64,000 nt of DNA from Rhodomicrobium vannielii ATCC 17100 (GCF_000166055.1 NC_014664.1:1575927-1639926), one strand, 5' to 3'; shown: positions 43,739 to 52,244, counted from the stretch's first letter. Notes: generated by a model not told the origin, from the sequence alone. Numbers and translations: made by a program.

Positions 43739-43944
43739 CGCCGCAGGAGCCTGGGGATGGCGCGTTTCTTGTCGTGGCTAACCGTTGCAACCCGCTTGAG
43801 AGCCTATTCGGGGGGCAGCCGTTCAACCTCAACTCGCTGCGTCAGCACCCCTTCGCGGAGGCCCAAAAGCAACCCGTTCGGTTGGCCGGAAGGCTCACGC
43901 GCGTGCGGCGCATCGACCTTGTCGCCGCCGGCGTTGTTGGATGA
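43739..43944 (+). pseudogene. Phage primase-helicase, 3' part
   Basis: Continues the frame of the gene broken at 41162: after the duplicated TGTTGATC, the reading is DPPQEPGDGAFLVVANRCNP, then a C-terminal SLRQHPFAEAQKQPVRLAG and a stop at 43942-43944. The stretch from 43945 to 44197 has no recognisable gene. Confidence 0.8.
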
Positions 43945-44197
43945 CGCTGCGCTTAGCCGCCACGGGCTGCGGGTGATGACGCACGAAGAGAGGGACGGCG
44001 CTGCTCTTCGCGAACAGCCACGCTGCGGCGCCACCCGGTTGCGCGCCGTTGGAGGCCCCGGTTCGCTTAGCAGGTCACGGTAAGGTTCGGGCGCGGCGCT
44101 GGCTATCAATCTGGTGGCAGCCGGGCAGTAGATCTAACGGGCCAGTCCTTTCTCGCCTAATATTTGCACGTTCGTTTATTTTGACGACAGGTGGACG

Positions 44198-45028
44198 GTG
44201 TTGAGACATCTTGCGAATGCAAATATTACATCGCCGAAATTAGGCAACCGTTCTGATAACCTTTTTAGTAAAGGTAGCCGTGGCAGATACATATGTTCGC
44301 ATGGTGGTCGAATGTTAGCATCGGATAGGGCCGTTCCCAAGTCCACAAACGTCGAAGCGATTTCTTTCCGACTGACTAAACTCCGTGAAGCCGTGGTTGC
44401 CGGTCGGTCGCGCCTCAGCTGTCTTCGACGCTGGAGTGAATTCATCCGTGAACGCGACGGATATCGCTGCGTCGATTGCCATTCGCAGGAGGATCTTTCA
44501 GCCCATCATATCTGCCGCAAATCCTTCTTCAGCGCAGCTCAGTTCGATACCGGGAACGGCATCACGCTCTGTCGCCAATGCCACAAAGAACTACATGCAG
44601 GCTTCAATGGACGCCCCAATATGCTTTTGCCGGTGGACGCAGAAGGTGGAGAAAAACTAGGCCTCATGGAACGCCTGTACAGCATCCTATTGGATGATGC
44701 TGTCGAGCGAGGATTGATGCGCGAGGACTTCTATTTTCTTAGCGATGAAATCTTGGGCTTTCTCAGGAAAATGCAAGGTTATGAGGTAGATACCTATTTT
44801 CCGGGATCACGTCTTGAACAAGCATATTTAATCCTAGCTGTGTCTGAGCGGCAAGTGCTTCGCGCCATCGCAGAGGCAAACGGCTTCGTGTTGGACGAGC
44901 GCCCGTTATTACCCGGCGGCGCAATGGAAGTCTTGAACGACGAGGGTGGTCTGGGATCCGGATGTATCGTGTGTCAAAAATACTCCCCTCGCTTCCCAGC
45001 CCCAGACAAGTCCGAGTCCGATGGATAA
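44198..45028 (+). CDS. HNH endonuclease, convergent with the MutL-type R-M genes
   Basis: 276 residues from TTG 44198 (AGGTGG just upstream), or 238 from ATG 44312. The HNH core is RDGYRCVDCHSQEDLSAHHI, GNGITLCRQCHKELHAG. The C-terminal half (FLSDEILGFLRKMQGYEVDT) is not assigned. It converges with, and overlaps at the 3' end, the vsr gene. It probably supplies an extra nuclease to the R-M cluster, though opposite orientation leaves this open. Confidence 0.78.
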   Translation: MLRHLANANITSPKLGNRSDNLFSKGSRGRYICSHGGRMLASDRAVPKSTNVEAISFRLTKLREAVVAGRSRLSCLRRWSEFIRERDGYRCVDCHSQEDLSAHHICRKSFFSAAQFDTGNGITLCRQCHKELHAGFNGRPNMLLPVDAEGGEKLGLMERLYSILLDDAVERGLMREDFYFLSDEILGFLRKMQGYEVDTYFPGSRLEQAYLILAVSERQVLRAIAEANGFVLDERPLLPGGAMEVLNDEGGLGSGCIVCQKYSPRFPAPDKSESDG

Positions 45029-45474
45029 GCCTCGGCCGTAAATGCTGAAGCTAACTTCGCGGCAAGAATTTCGACCGACTTCGTTTCGCATTCCCAAACG
45101 ATTAACACCTGCCACCCCATTTTGCGCAGTGCAATTTCGGTCAGTTGGTCCCGTGCGACATTCCGATCAAATTTCTCTGTCCAGAATTCTAGACGGGTCT
45201 TCGGCATAGTCGCCTTTTTGCAGAGAGGATGACGGTGCCAGAAGCAGCCATGAACGAATATTACGGTCTTGTGTTTCCGCAGCACGATATCAGGGGAACC
45301 TGGCAAGTCGCGACGCTGAACGCGAAAACGATAACCCAGCGCGTATAACGTGCGCCGAACCGTCATCTCCGGCGCCGTATGTTTCTGTCCGACCGCTTGC
45401 ATAATGCGGCTCCGGACAGGGTCTACAGACAAATGGCTACTCAACGGATGGAGTAAAGCTTTCGATAGCATCAA
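44974..45474 (-). CDS. vsr: Vsr-type (very short patch repair) endonuclease
   Basis: 166 residues. The Vsr fold and active site are clear: TAPEMTVRRTLYALGYRFRV, DLPGSPDIVLRKHKTVIFVH, GCFWHRHP. Vsr enzymes nick T:G mismatches that arise at C5-methylated sites. With GHKL ATPases, Vsr-like proteins act as the restriction nuclease. The start may be as late as TTG 45432; the longer version overlaps the ATPase gene by 38 bp. Confidence 0.92.
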   Translation of the reverse strand: MMLSKALLHPLSSHLSVDPVRSRIMQAVGQKHTAPEMTVRRTLYALGYRFRVQRRDLPGSPDIVLRKHKTVIFVHGCFWHRHPLCKKATMPKTRLEFWTEKFDRNVARDQLTEIALRKMGWQVLIVWECETKSVEILAAKLASAFTAEAYPSDSDLSGAGKRGEYF

Positions 45475-47431
45475 ATATTTTCCAAAGTTTGTCTACCTTC
45501 TTATGTTCCTCAATATAATCTTGATAGGCGGCTTGAGCGTTGTTGAGCAATTCGTCGTAGAGAACAATCCGAGCGTCGACAGTCTTGAGCTGATCAATAA
45601 CACCCTGCTTACCGGTGCCAACTGCATCATACCATTCGGGCGGATATTTTCCAAGCAGGCAAACGATCTCAATCGGCCAGCCCTTATCTTTCGTGCCGTC
45701 GATGATTTTTTTTACTCCATCACGATAGGAGCGGATTTGCTTAGTGAGGTCATCAAGATGCACAGAAACAGTTGCGCGTTTCAATTCAATAATGACGTGC
45801 TTACCCACTGCTGTTCGGTAGGCGAGATCGACGCGGGCGTTCTTCTCCTTTTTGTTCAGCTTGTCAGTGTTATCTTGAAGAAATTTATTCACTTTCGTTT
45901 CTGAATGCTCAGAACCTTTTGCCCGTTCCCATGATGGGTCAAGAAGCCATAGATGCTCCTTGATGAAGTCTCGAATGACGAGTTCCTTGTCGTTCTCTGA
46001 AATTTTGCTTTGAAGAGTCTTGATCACTCCAAGGCGGAGCTTTACTATTTGGCCATAAAAACTTAACTCCAGGTCGTCGATCTCTCCGAATATCTCAAGG
46101 ATATACGATACCCCTTCATCTTTAAGTTCATCAAGTTTATCCAACTGCTCTTTGCGACGATAACTTTCAAAAGCCAGGATTGATGCCTTCAATAAGTCTT
46201 TTTTGTACTTGTCGTCCGGCGAACGGATTGTATTGAGTCGGCCTATCCAACGTTCAGCCTTCCTCTTTGTGTCGCCCTGGAGACGATCGAGCCAATCTGA
46301 AACCGCAGGCACGGAGGCTGCAAGCTTTGCACCATCGGTCCGCCGCCACTCGCTCCAGCGGCCAGCTATGTGGCGGAGTTCGGACAGAACGATGTCTCGC
46401 AACGCTTCGAAACGCGGGTCGTCTTCTTTGAGCGACTGGCGACTGCTTGTTGCGATATCACCTTTATCATCAACGTCCAAATCTTCACAATGAAGCTCAC
46501 CGATGATGTAGTCCGCGTAAATCTCCTTCTGGCCAAAGATGTCAAGAATATCCTCTTGAGCCATCTTGCCGCGCATAAATATCGCAACTCTGTTTAGGTT
46601 GTCGCCTTCTTCGTCCTTTAGCTGGCTCGGGCTGGACACGGTACCTATCCATCCGGTGAGGCTTATACCTGCCTTCCTCAACTCGTCACTAATAGCCGGG
46701 AGCCTTGGCTCCGCTTGACGTTCAAGTTTGCAAGTACTAGCGAAGGCCGTCTGGTCATCATAGGTCCAGAGATACTGAAGCGCCTTATGATAGCCGCGAT
46801 CTTCCGGCCCCACCTCGTTTCCATTGATTTGTACGGTGAAATCGTTCTTCGGCCCAATCACCGAAAACCGACGGGCGACACGTCGCTTCAGACCTTCGAC
46901 GGTCATGCCGGACAATGACCTAGAGATCTTCGAAAGAACGATCCGCGTGCCCGCCACCAAATCGGGTGGCCAGTTGGTCAATTCTTCCGGTCTATAGATG
47001 TTCTCGCTTTTGCCTGCAATCGCCTTCCGTATAATGTCCCGGTCCATTCGGAATGCGGTGCGCTCACCGTTCAACGTGGTGAAGACTTCTGCCACCTGGG
47101 CGATCGAAAAGATGGATAGCTTTCCGATGCCCTTGCGGCCCATCGGCTTTCGCCCAAGCGCAGTTACGTCTCCCAATTCGTCCCGCCGCTTGAAGCCGAC
47201 AGTTAGGAAGCGGTCGATTACGCCATCGCGATCCATTCCTGTGCCGTCATCTTCAATGGTGATAGTTTCGGCTACCCTGTTGATCGTGACTTGCACATTC
47301 CTTGCGTCGGCATCCCATGCGTTAGCGACTACTTCCGACAGGACGGCCGGAACGTTGCTGTATAGATTGATCCCCAGGTGCTCCAGCGCATTGAGACTTA
47401 TCGTCATGATCAGTTCTCGCTGTGCTGTCAT
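45437..47431 (-). CDS. MutL-like GHKL ATPase fused to PD-(D/E)xK nuclease
   Basis: 664 residues. Bergerat ATPase motifs: N box VLSEVVANAWDADA, G1 IEDDGTGMD, G2 MGRKGIGKLSIFS, and GTRIVLSK. The middle is alpha-helical. The C-terminal ~150 residues read as a PD-(D/E)xK nuclease: ARVDLAYRTAVGKHVIIELK with the D...E-x-K pattern, and IVCLLGKYPPEWYD. Proteins of this class belong to restriction systems described with MutL homologues, in which the ATPase controls Vsr-type and other nucleases beside a C5 methyltransferase. The 4-bp overlap with the methyltransferase shows one operon. Confidence 0.85.
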   Translation of the reverse strand: MTAQRELIMTISLNALEHLGINLYSNVPAVLSEVVANAWDADARNVQVTINRVAETITIEDDGTGMDRDGVIDRFLTVGFKRRDELGDVTALGRKPMGRKGIGKLSIFSIAQVAEVFTTLNGERTAFRMDRDIIRKAIAGKSENIYRPEELTNWPPDLVAGTRIVLSKISRSLSGMTVEGLKRRVARRFSVIGPKNDFTVQINGNEVGPEDRGYHKALQYLWTYDDQTAFASTCKLERQAEPRLPAISDELRKAGISLTGWIGTVSSPSQLKDEEGDNLNRVAIFMRGKMAQEDILDIFGQKEIYADYIIGELHCEDLDVDDKGDIATSSRQSLKEDDPRFEALRDIVLSELRHIAGRWSEWRRTDGAKLAASVPAVSDWLDRLQGDTKRKAERWIGRLNTIRSPDDKYKKDLLKASILAFESYRRKEQLDKLDELKDEGVSYILEIFGEIDDLELSFYGQIVKLRLGVIKTLQSKISENDKELVIRDFIKEHLWLLDPSWERAKGSEHSETKVNKFLQDNTDKLNKKEKNARVDLAYRTAVGKHVIIELKRATVSVHLDDLTKQIRSYRDGVKKIIDGTKDKGWPIEIVCLLGKYPPEWYDAVGTGKQGVIDQLKTVDARIVLYDELLNNAQAAYQDYIEEHKKVDKLWKIFDAIESFTPSVE

Positions 47432-48558
47432 TCTACTTCCTCCAGGTGTTTCTTCACCGCTCGAGCAATCGCCGCTGCCAGTTTGACCGGAACAGCGTTG
47501 CCGATCAGCCGCCCGATGGCCTTGAACTGAATTCGCTCTCCAGGCCGCACGAACTCATAATCGCGAGGAAAGCCTTGCAACATCGCACCCTCACGGAGTG
47601 ACAGTGCTCTAGCCTGCTCGGGATGGCCAAAGCGACCATTGCCGAACCCGAAGAACTGCGTGGTGATGGTCGGCGATGGCTCTTCCCATTTCATTCGACC
47701 GTAGACCGAGGAGTACCCCCGACCGGTCTCAGCCTTGTGGCAGGCTGCGACCAGATCGTCGCCCCACTCTCTCCAAGTGCCTCCAGGTTTTGACGCGGCG
47801 ATCCTACGAACATTGATGTCCGACAAACGACTTGCGCAATGAAGGGGATCGGCATCGTCAGACTCACCATGGCCGAGTGGCGGTAGCTCGCCGATTTCGT
47901 CCATCACCGTTCGGTAGTTATCCTTATGAGTCGGCGTCGGTAGCAGGATCGGCCCCCGCCGAGACGCCAACAAAACCAGCCTGCTACGAGTTTGCGCAAG
48001 GCCAAAATCGGGACCGTAAAGAACCTTCCAGATAACGTGGTAATCGGCGTTTTCGAGCACATCCACGAATTCACGGAAGACCGCCCCCTCCTTGAAAGTT
48101 AGAAGACGCGGAACGTTCTCCATTGAGACGACGTCGGGCCGAACTTCATCAATCAACCCAGCAAAGTAGGAAAGAAGCTTCCATTTGGGATCATCGTTCT
48201 TCTGGTTGTATGTCGAGAATGGCTGACAAGGTGCGCAACCTACCAGCACGCGATGCCGACCGGGAACAAACAAGTCCTCAATCTCCCGCCCTTTGAGCTG
48301 CGCTACGTCCCGCCTGATGAAAGGCGCGTCATTATTATGCTCGAAAGCGTACCGACACGTCTCATCCGTGTCGATACCAGCGACTATGTCGAATCCTTCT
48401 GAATGGAAGCCGTGAGACAGACCACCCGCACCACAGAACAGGTCGACGACTGTAGCATCTGGTCTCGTCACCGTTTGATGGTCAACTTGGATTTCAGGGG
48501 CCACGCTCGCTGTCTTCACTTCATTCCTCCGATCCTTCAACTCCTTTCTGAACATCAA
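47428..48558 (-). CDS. DNA C5-cytosine methyltransferase
   Basis: 376 residues with the ordered m5C motifs: I VVDLFCGAGGLSHGFHS, IV VLVGCAPCQPFSTYN (catalytic Cys), VI VSMENVPRL, VIII AQTRSRLVLLAS and X AIGRLIGNAVPVKLAAAI. The target-recognition region between VIII and IX is short (~85 residues). First gene of the operon with the ATPase and vsr; it protects host sites and defines the system's specificity. An inverted repeat upstream may control it. Confidence 0.95.
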   Translation of the reverse strand: MMFRKELKDRRNEVKTASVAPEIQVDHQTVTRPDATVVDLFCGAGGLSHGFHSEGFDIVAGIDTDETCRYAFEHNNDAPFIRRDVAQLKGREIEDLFVPGRHRVLVGCAPCQPFSTYNQKNDDPKWKLLSYFAGLIDEVRPDVVSMENVPRLLTFKEGAVFREFVDVLENADYHVIWKVLYGPDFGLAQTRSRLVLLASRRGPILLPTPTHKDNYRTVMDEIGELPPLGHGESDDADPLHCASRLSDINVRRIAASKPGGTWREWGDDLVAACHKAETGRGYSSVYGRMKWEEPSPTITTQFFGFGNGRFGHPEQARALSLREGAMLQGFPRDYEFVRPGERIQFKAIGRLIGNAVPVKLAAAIARAVKKHLEEVE

Positions 48559-49002
48559 ACTTGCGGCTGGCGCCTTAGACCGCGCGAGGCCGTGTGTCGG
48601 TACTAGCCACTGGCGTTAGATGCCGATATTGCTTACGTCAAGGGTGTGAGCCCTTACGGGCCACATATAGGGTGGATACCCCCAAATCCCCTCGCTAGGA
48701 GGGTATCGTACAAAATTGAGGATACCTTCTGGGCGTTTGTGAAGGGGCGCGTCAGTGTCGTTTCCAAGTTATAATTACTCAAGCTTTCCAACAAGTCATT
48801 ATAATTTATTAAGAATTGCCGAATGCGAGAGAATTCCTGGGGAGTCCAACCGCTTACATGACCCGTTGGCTCGATTGGAATGTGGGCGCCTCATGGCTCT
48901 GGCAGCGAATCGGCTCGCCCCGTTTTCTTGTTGCCCGGCCGAATGTCGCCCGAGGGCGGGGCGACCGCCTTGAATTCGAGAACAAATGCGGAACATCCTC
49001 GC
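48559..49002. promoter_or_regulatory. R-M promoter region with GGATACC repeats
   Basis: GATACCC (48675-48681) and its inverse GGGTATC (48701-48707) form an inverted repeat, with a third GGATACC at 48720-48726. Repeated arms of this kind close to an R-M operon suggest an autoregulatory operator. The remaining sequence is AT-rich to ~48850; a short frame at 48858-49013 is not accepted as a gene. Confidence 0.45.
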
Positions 49003-49203
49003 ATGTCGTTTGAGTCCGAAGAAGCCGCCATCCGCTTCACAATTGAGATGGCCCTCCTATCCGTGAAGTTCGCCCCAAAGCCAGAGCGCAACGAGCATGT
49101 GCGCATCGCGCAGACCGATGCCATCCTCGTCGCCTTGCGCCGCTCCGGATACGACGTCGTCAAGGTGCGCGAGGAACCCCATCAAGGAGAAATGAGGCGG
49201 TAG
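49003..49203 (+). CDS. Small hypothetical protein
   Basis: 66 residues from ATG 49003: SFESEEAAIRFTIEMALLSV, HVRIAQTDAILVALRRSGYD. It reads as a compact helical protein. It is convergent with the adenine methyltransferase gene (12 bp between stops). No family recognised. Confidence 0.5.
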   Translation: MSFESEEAAIRFTIEMALLSVKFAPKPERNEHVRIAQTDAILVALRRSGYDVVKVREEPHQGEMRR

Positions 49204-49214
49204 CTTTGCGACGT

Positions 49215-50030
49215 CTACTGCTCATACATCGCATCTTCGATGCGGCGGCACGCGATGTCGAAATATCGCGGCTCGAACTCTATACCGGTGAACACGCGCC
49301 CCATCTTGACGCACGCCACGCCAGTGGTGCCCGAGCCCATGAACGGATCGAGGACGTTTTGCCAGTCGTCTCGCGTGCGTAGGAGCTCCTGCATCAAGGT
49401 CACCGGCTTGCCGGTTATGTGGTGCTTGTCTTTCGCGATTACCGGGGTGCGGATATAGCCCGTCTGGTAGATGCCTGGCGCGCTGGCGTCCCGCGTGATC
49501 GGCCCCGCAGTTGCGGTCACGATGTATTCGACCTGCGTGCGGAACCACCCCTTGTTCGGCCTCGCCGCCTCCGTCTTATCCCAAGGCACGATGCCCCGAT
49601 AAACCCACCCTCCGACTTGGCAGGCGTCGATGATCGCCGGCAGGTTTCGCCAATCGATAAAACACATGAGCGCGCCGCCCTGGCGGGTCGCCCGCAAGCA
49701 CTCGGCCATCCAATCGGAGCACCAAAGCGTGAGCGAGCGCTGATCGCGGTTGTCGCCACCGAAGTCGGGATCTGTCTTCTTCGTCCCCGTAAAGCGATAC
49801 TTTTTGCTCGGCGCCTGGTTCCGTGCGGCCTGGGTGGAGCCTCCGCTCGAGTAGGGCGGATCCGTTATGACCGCGTCAAACCCGTTCAACTCCGGCAGCG
49901 CGAGCCGGCAGTCCGCATTGTAGAGAGTGTGTGGGCCGATCTGGACGCGCGAACGCGCGAGCCGCTCGCGCAGCGCTTCGATGATGTCTCGGTGATCTTC
50001 TTCATTCGCCGCGCCAGTCATGACGTTCAT
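49215..50030 (-). CDS. Solitary DNA methyltransferase (N4-cytosine/N6-adenine, beta class)
   Basis: 271 residues. DPPYSSGG (motif IV) comes before LDPFMGSGTTGVACVKMGR (motif I), the order of beta-class enzymes. YNADCRLALPEL and VFTGIEFEPRYFDIACRRIE complete the SAM fold. No restriction partner is beside it. Phage-borne enzymes of this type protect the phage genome. Operator-like site D lies 64 bp upstream, so it may be under repressor control. Confidence 0.88.
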   Translation of the reverse strand: MNVMTGAANEEDHRDIIEALRERLARSRVQIGPHTLYNADCRLALPELNGFDAVITDPPYSSGGSTQAARNQAPSKKYRFTGTKKTDPDFGGDNRDQRSLTLWCSDWMAECLRATRQGGALMCFIDWRNLPAIIDACQVGGWVYRGIVPWDKTEAARPNKGWFRTQVEYIVTATAGPITRDASAPGIYQTGYIRTPVIAKDKHHITGKPVTLMQELLRTRDDWQNVLDPFMGSGTTGVACVKMGRVFTGIEFEPRYFDIACRRIEDAMYEQ

Positions 50031-50368
50031 GGTGCCCCCTGCAAGTGCCTTTGCTCACGCGGAAGCTCCGCGCGCGTGTAGGCTTGCCCCGCTGTTCACA
50101 ATATGTAAACACCGTTTTCTTGACAGGCCAACAGCTTACCGGTGGATTTGTCCCATAGGCGTTGCACCGGTCTGTTGGATCCAGACGCATAACAAAGGCG
50201 AGCGCGCTACAACCGAAGCGCCGATTTCATTGAAATTATTGACAAAAAAGGCACACGCGCGCCTCGCGGGCCTCTCCTTATCGGAGTTAACTATAGATTC
50301 CATATCGACAAATCTATTTTTCCATATTTAATCAAATGAACCTGTACCGAGTTTGTGAGGATGAGTTC
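50031..50368. promoter_or_regulatory. Divergent promoter region with operator D
   Basis: Contains operator-like site D at 50094-50110, then GC-balanced sequence with a TTGACA at ~50239 and an AT-rich end before the small gene at 50369. No additional gene is seen. Confidence 0.4.
50094..50110. promoter_or_regulatory. Putative phage operator, site D
   Basis: GTTCACAATATGTAAAC, a strong match to the 17-bp motif, upstream of the methyltransferase gene at 49215-50030. Confidence 0.55.
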
Positions 50369-50563
50369 ATGACCGCTGTTCTTTCCGAGACTGCCTTCCG
50401 TGCGGATCCCGCCACGCAAGGAACGCCAACCGATCTTGACCGGTTCGAGTTTCTTCTCTCCATGATGGTAGAGCTTAAAGCCCTCACACAACAAGCCAAC
50501 CTGACACCCGAAACCGTACTTCTGGGAGCGGCAATCAAGGAAATGCGCGAGCGGCTTTCGTGA
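50369..50563 (+). CDS. Small hypothetical protein
   Basis: 64 residues from ATG 50369 with GAGG eight bases upstream. It contains TPTDLDRFEFLLSMMVELKA and NLTPETVLLGAAIKEMRERL, predicted helical. It is convergent with higA; unrecognised. Confidence 0.5.
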   Translation: MTAVLSETAFRADPATQGTPTDLDRFEFLLSMMVELKALTQQANLTPETVLLGAAIKEMRERLS

Positions 50564-50645
50564 AGCAATGGGCGCGGGTGAAGCGTGCACTTCGCCTGTG
50601 TTGGCCTCAGGTTTGAATATGTAAGGGGCCGGAGAACCCGCCCGA

Positions 50646-51023
50646 TTATGCCGCGTTCAGATGGTAGGGCCGTACGAGGCAGTCTGCCGGGATGCCCCAA
50701 CCGGTGCTGATCTTGTGGATCATGTCCACGGTCAGCGCCCGACGGCGGTTCAGCACCTCCGATGCACGTGGCCGAGACCCCAGAAGCGCGGCCAGATAGG
50801 CCTGCGTTTTTCCGGTCACCTCCATGTGTGTCCGCAACAGGTCAATCGGCTCGACCGCCTCTATCGGAAAGTGCCGGGCCTCGTACGCATCGATCAGATC
50901 GGCCAGCACATCGAAGCGATCCGCCTCCGGTGTTCCGGGAGCGGGCTGATTGTCGAAGTAACGGGCGATCTCGGCGAGCGCCCATTCGTGGTCTTCAGCA
51001 GTGCGGATCGGTCGAATATCCAT
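50646..51023 (-). CDS. higA: HigA-family antitoxin (orphaned)
   Basis: 125 residues: N-terminal DHEWALAEIARYFDNQPAPG, central ADLIDAYEARHFPIEAVEPI, and the XRE-type HTH TGKTQAYLAALLGSRPRASE, VLNRRRALTVDMIHKIS. HigA represses its operon and neutralises HigB. The toxin gene directly before it is 5'-truncated, so the antitoxin now lacks a functional partner. Its start overlaps the higB stop by one base. Confidence 0.9.
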   Translation of the reverse strand: MDIRPIRTAEDHEWALAEIARYFDNQPAPGTPEADRFDVLADLIDAYEARHFPIEAVEPIDLLRTHMEVTGKTQAYLAALLGSRPRASEVLNRRRALTVDMIHKISTGWGIPADCLVRPYHLNAA

Positions 51024-51135
51024 CAGATCGCCTCCGGGTTGATCTTGTCATACTCCTTGTGGGTGCCGACGAACTTGATCAGTCCGCGGCGGTAGGGATA
51101 TGCGAAATGCACGATCAGGCGGAACTTGCTTGTGC
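51023..51135 (-). pseudogene. higB: HigB toxin remnant
   Basis: The last ~37 codons of a HigB toxin: SKFRLIVHFAYPYRRGLIKF, VGTHKEYDKINPEAI and stop. Upstream the sequence changes to an unrelated gene in another frame (51115-51687), so the toxin's N-terminal two thirds are lost through a deletion or insertion junction near 51120-51140. Confidence 0.8.
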
Positions 51136-51687
51136 AACGGTCTGCAAAACCATTCGAGCGACAGCGACAGGACAATCGATAGGAACCCAAGCTTTGGACC
51201 GCGCGTCATATTTCTCGAACCGCGCATGGCGAGTCAAAACCTCCCGCAATGAAGTTTCATCCAATTCAACCAATGCAGTTTGCACTTCGGGAGTTTGCAT
51301 TCGAGTGGTGAGGAATCGAGGCGCCAAACGCGTCACTGCGCGCACAAGTCTCCCAGCGTTCAAGGTCACACCGGTAGCTGGGTCAGCCAAGATCCGCCTA
51401 GCGGCCTCGACTGCCGCGTGAATTTCTCCCCCGCGTATACGGATAATAGGGCGCTCGCCCGGGATCCCGGTCTGTCGGTCTAACGTAACGTCACGGCTCT
51501 TTGTTTCGGGCAGACCGTCATCTTTGCACGTCCCGATGCGATCTCTTGCGGCGAATTCGGTTCTCAGACGCCCGAGTTCTTCATCCCATGCTGCCTGCAG
51601 CCCAGCGACGAGCGATTCCAAGTCCTGGCGATGCTGCTGGCGCATCTCGCGGAGCTCCTCCCGCAGCTTCTCTATCTCGTCTTCCAT
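51115..51687 (-). CDS. Fragment related to phage primase/helicase N-terminal region
   Basis: 190 residues: an N-terminal coiled coil (MEDEIEKLREELREMRQQHR), then PIIRIRGGEIHAAVEAARRI and LVELDETSLREVLTRHARFE, KYDARSKAWVPIDCP. The second part resembles the segment preceding the ATPase in phage primase-helicases. The ATPase itself is missing: translation ends in the higB junction. Probably a truncated gene. Operator-like site E is 45 bp upstream. Confidence 0.5.
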   Translation of the reverse strand: MEDEIEKLREELREMRQQHRQDLESLVAGLQAAWDEELGRLRTEFAARDRIGTCKDDGLPETKSRDVTLDRQTGIPGERPIIRIRGGEIHAAVEAARRILADPATGVTLNAGRLVRAVTRLAPRFLTTRMQTPEVQTALVELDETSLREVLTRHARFEKYDARSKAWVPIDCPVAVARMVLQTVAQASSA

Positions 51688-51731
51688 CGGCTCGCGGTCT
51701 TGCTCTTAATCTGGCGGATAAAGAGCACGAT

Positions 51732-51748
51732 GATTACAATATGTCAAC
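51732..51748. promoter_or_regulatory. Putative phage operator, site E
   Basis: GATTACAATATGTCAAC, a match to the 17-bp motif just upstream of the leftward gene at 51115-51687. Confidence 0.5.
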
Positions 51749-52121
51749 GCTAACCAAGCCGGCGTGAGGTCTTGCGCCTTTCTCGGCCGAAGAAGTCCAG
51801 TGGTCACCCTTCCTGCCTAGCGCGATATGAAAAACTTGCATCCGTGAAGTGCCCTGGATCGTGGTTCTCAACTTGCGCGACCATAGCGGTGGGGCGATAA
51901 CTGAAGTCAGGTATTGACAATTCTATGCAAATATGATCTGTAGACTATACCGCGACGCAGAGAAAGCGGGCATTCACCTTCTTCTATGTGAAGAAGGGCG
52001 GTTACGCTTAGGGAAGATCGGTGAGCCCGACCACCCTGCACGCCTTGGGACTGTCCTTATTTATCTGCTGCCGCCTTCGCGACGCTGGACAATATAGCCA
52101 GTAAGCAGAAGGAGGATGCGC
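51749..52121 (+). promoter_or_regulatory. Leader of the HicA/ParB-like module with a strong hairpin
   Basis: A TTGACA at 51915-51920 is a plausible -35 element. Downstream is a perfect hairpin CCTTCTTC-TATGT-GAAGAAGG (51977-51997) and a further ~120 nt without a gene before the ribosome site AAGGAGG at 52109-52115. No T-run follows the hairpin, so it is not an ordinary terminator. It may be an RNA regulatory element. Confidence 0.4.
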
Positions 52122-52244
52122 ATGGAGCGTTTCCCTCTCTCCTTGGCACCTCGGATCCCTCAACCAGTTGTTGCGGTCGATCTAGGCTGTGCCGTCGGCC
52201 GCCTGCCAAGGAGTATTAGAAATTGTCTGCAAGCAGCCAGATGA
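52122..52244 (+). CDS. 40-residue ORF coupled to hicA
   Basis: ATG 52122 (or 52116) has a strong ribosome site, AAGGAGG. It encodes MERFPLSLAPRIPQPVVAVD, LGCAVGRLPRSIRNCLQAAR. Its stop TGA overlaps the hicA ATG at 52241-52244 (ATGA). Spacing argues for real translation; the peptide matches no family I know. Confidence 0.45.
   Translation: MERFPLSLAPRIPQPVVAVDLGCAVGRLPRSIRNCLQAAR

Noticed and set aside
44050-44140. tRNA-like string near GGTTCGGGCGCGG after the primase 3' end
   Set aside because: No matching acceptor or anticodon stems could be found around the TTC-like loop.
48816-49013. Short frame (MTRWLDWNVGASWLW...) upstream of the small gene at 49003
   Set aside because: Poor ribosome-site spacing, no family, and it overlaps the better-supported small gene.
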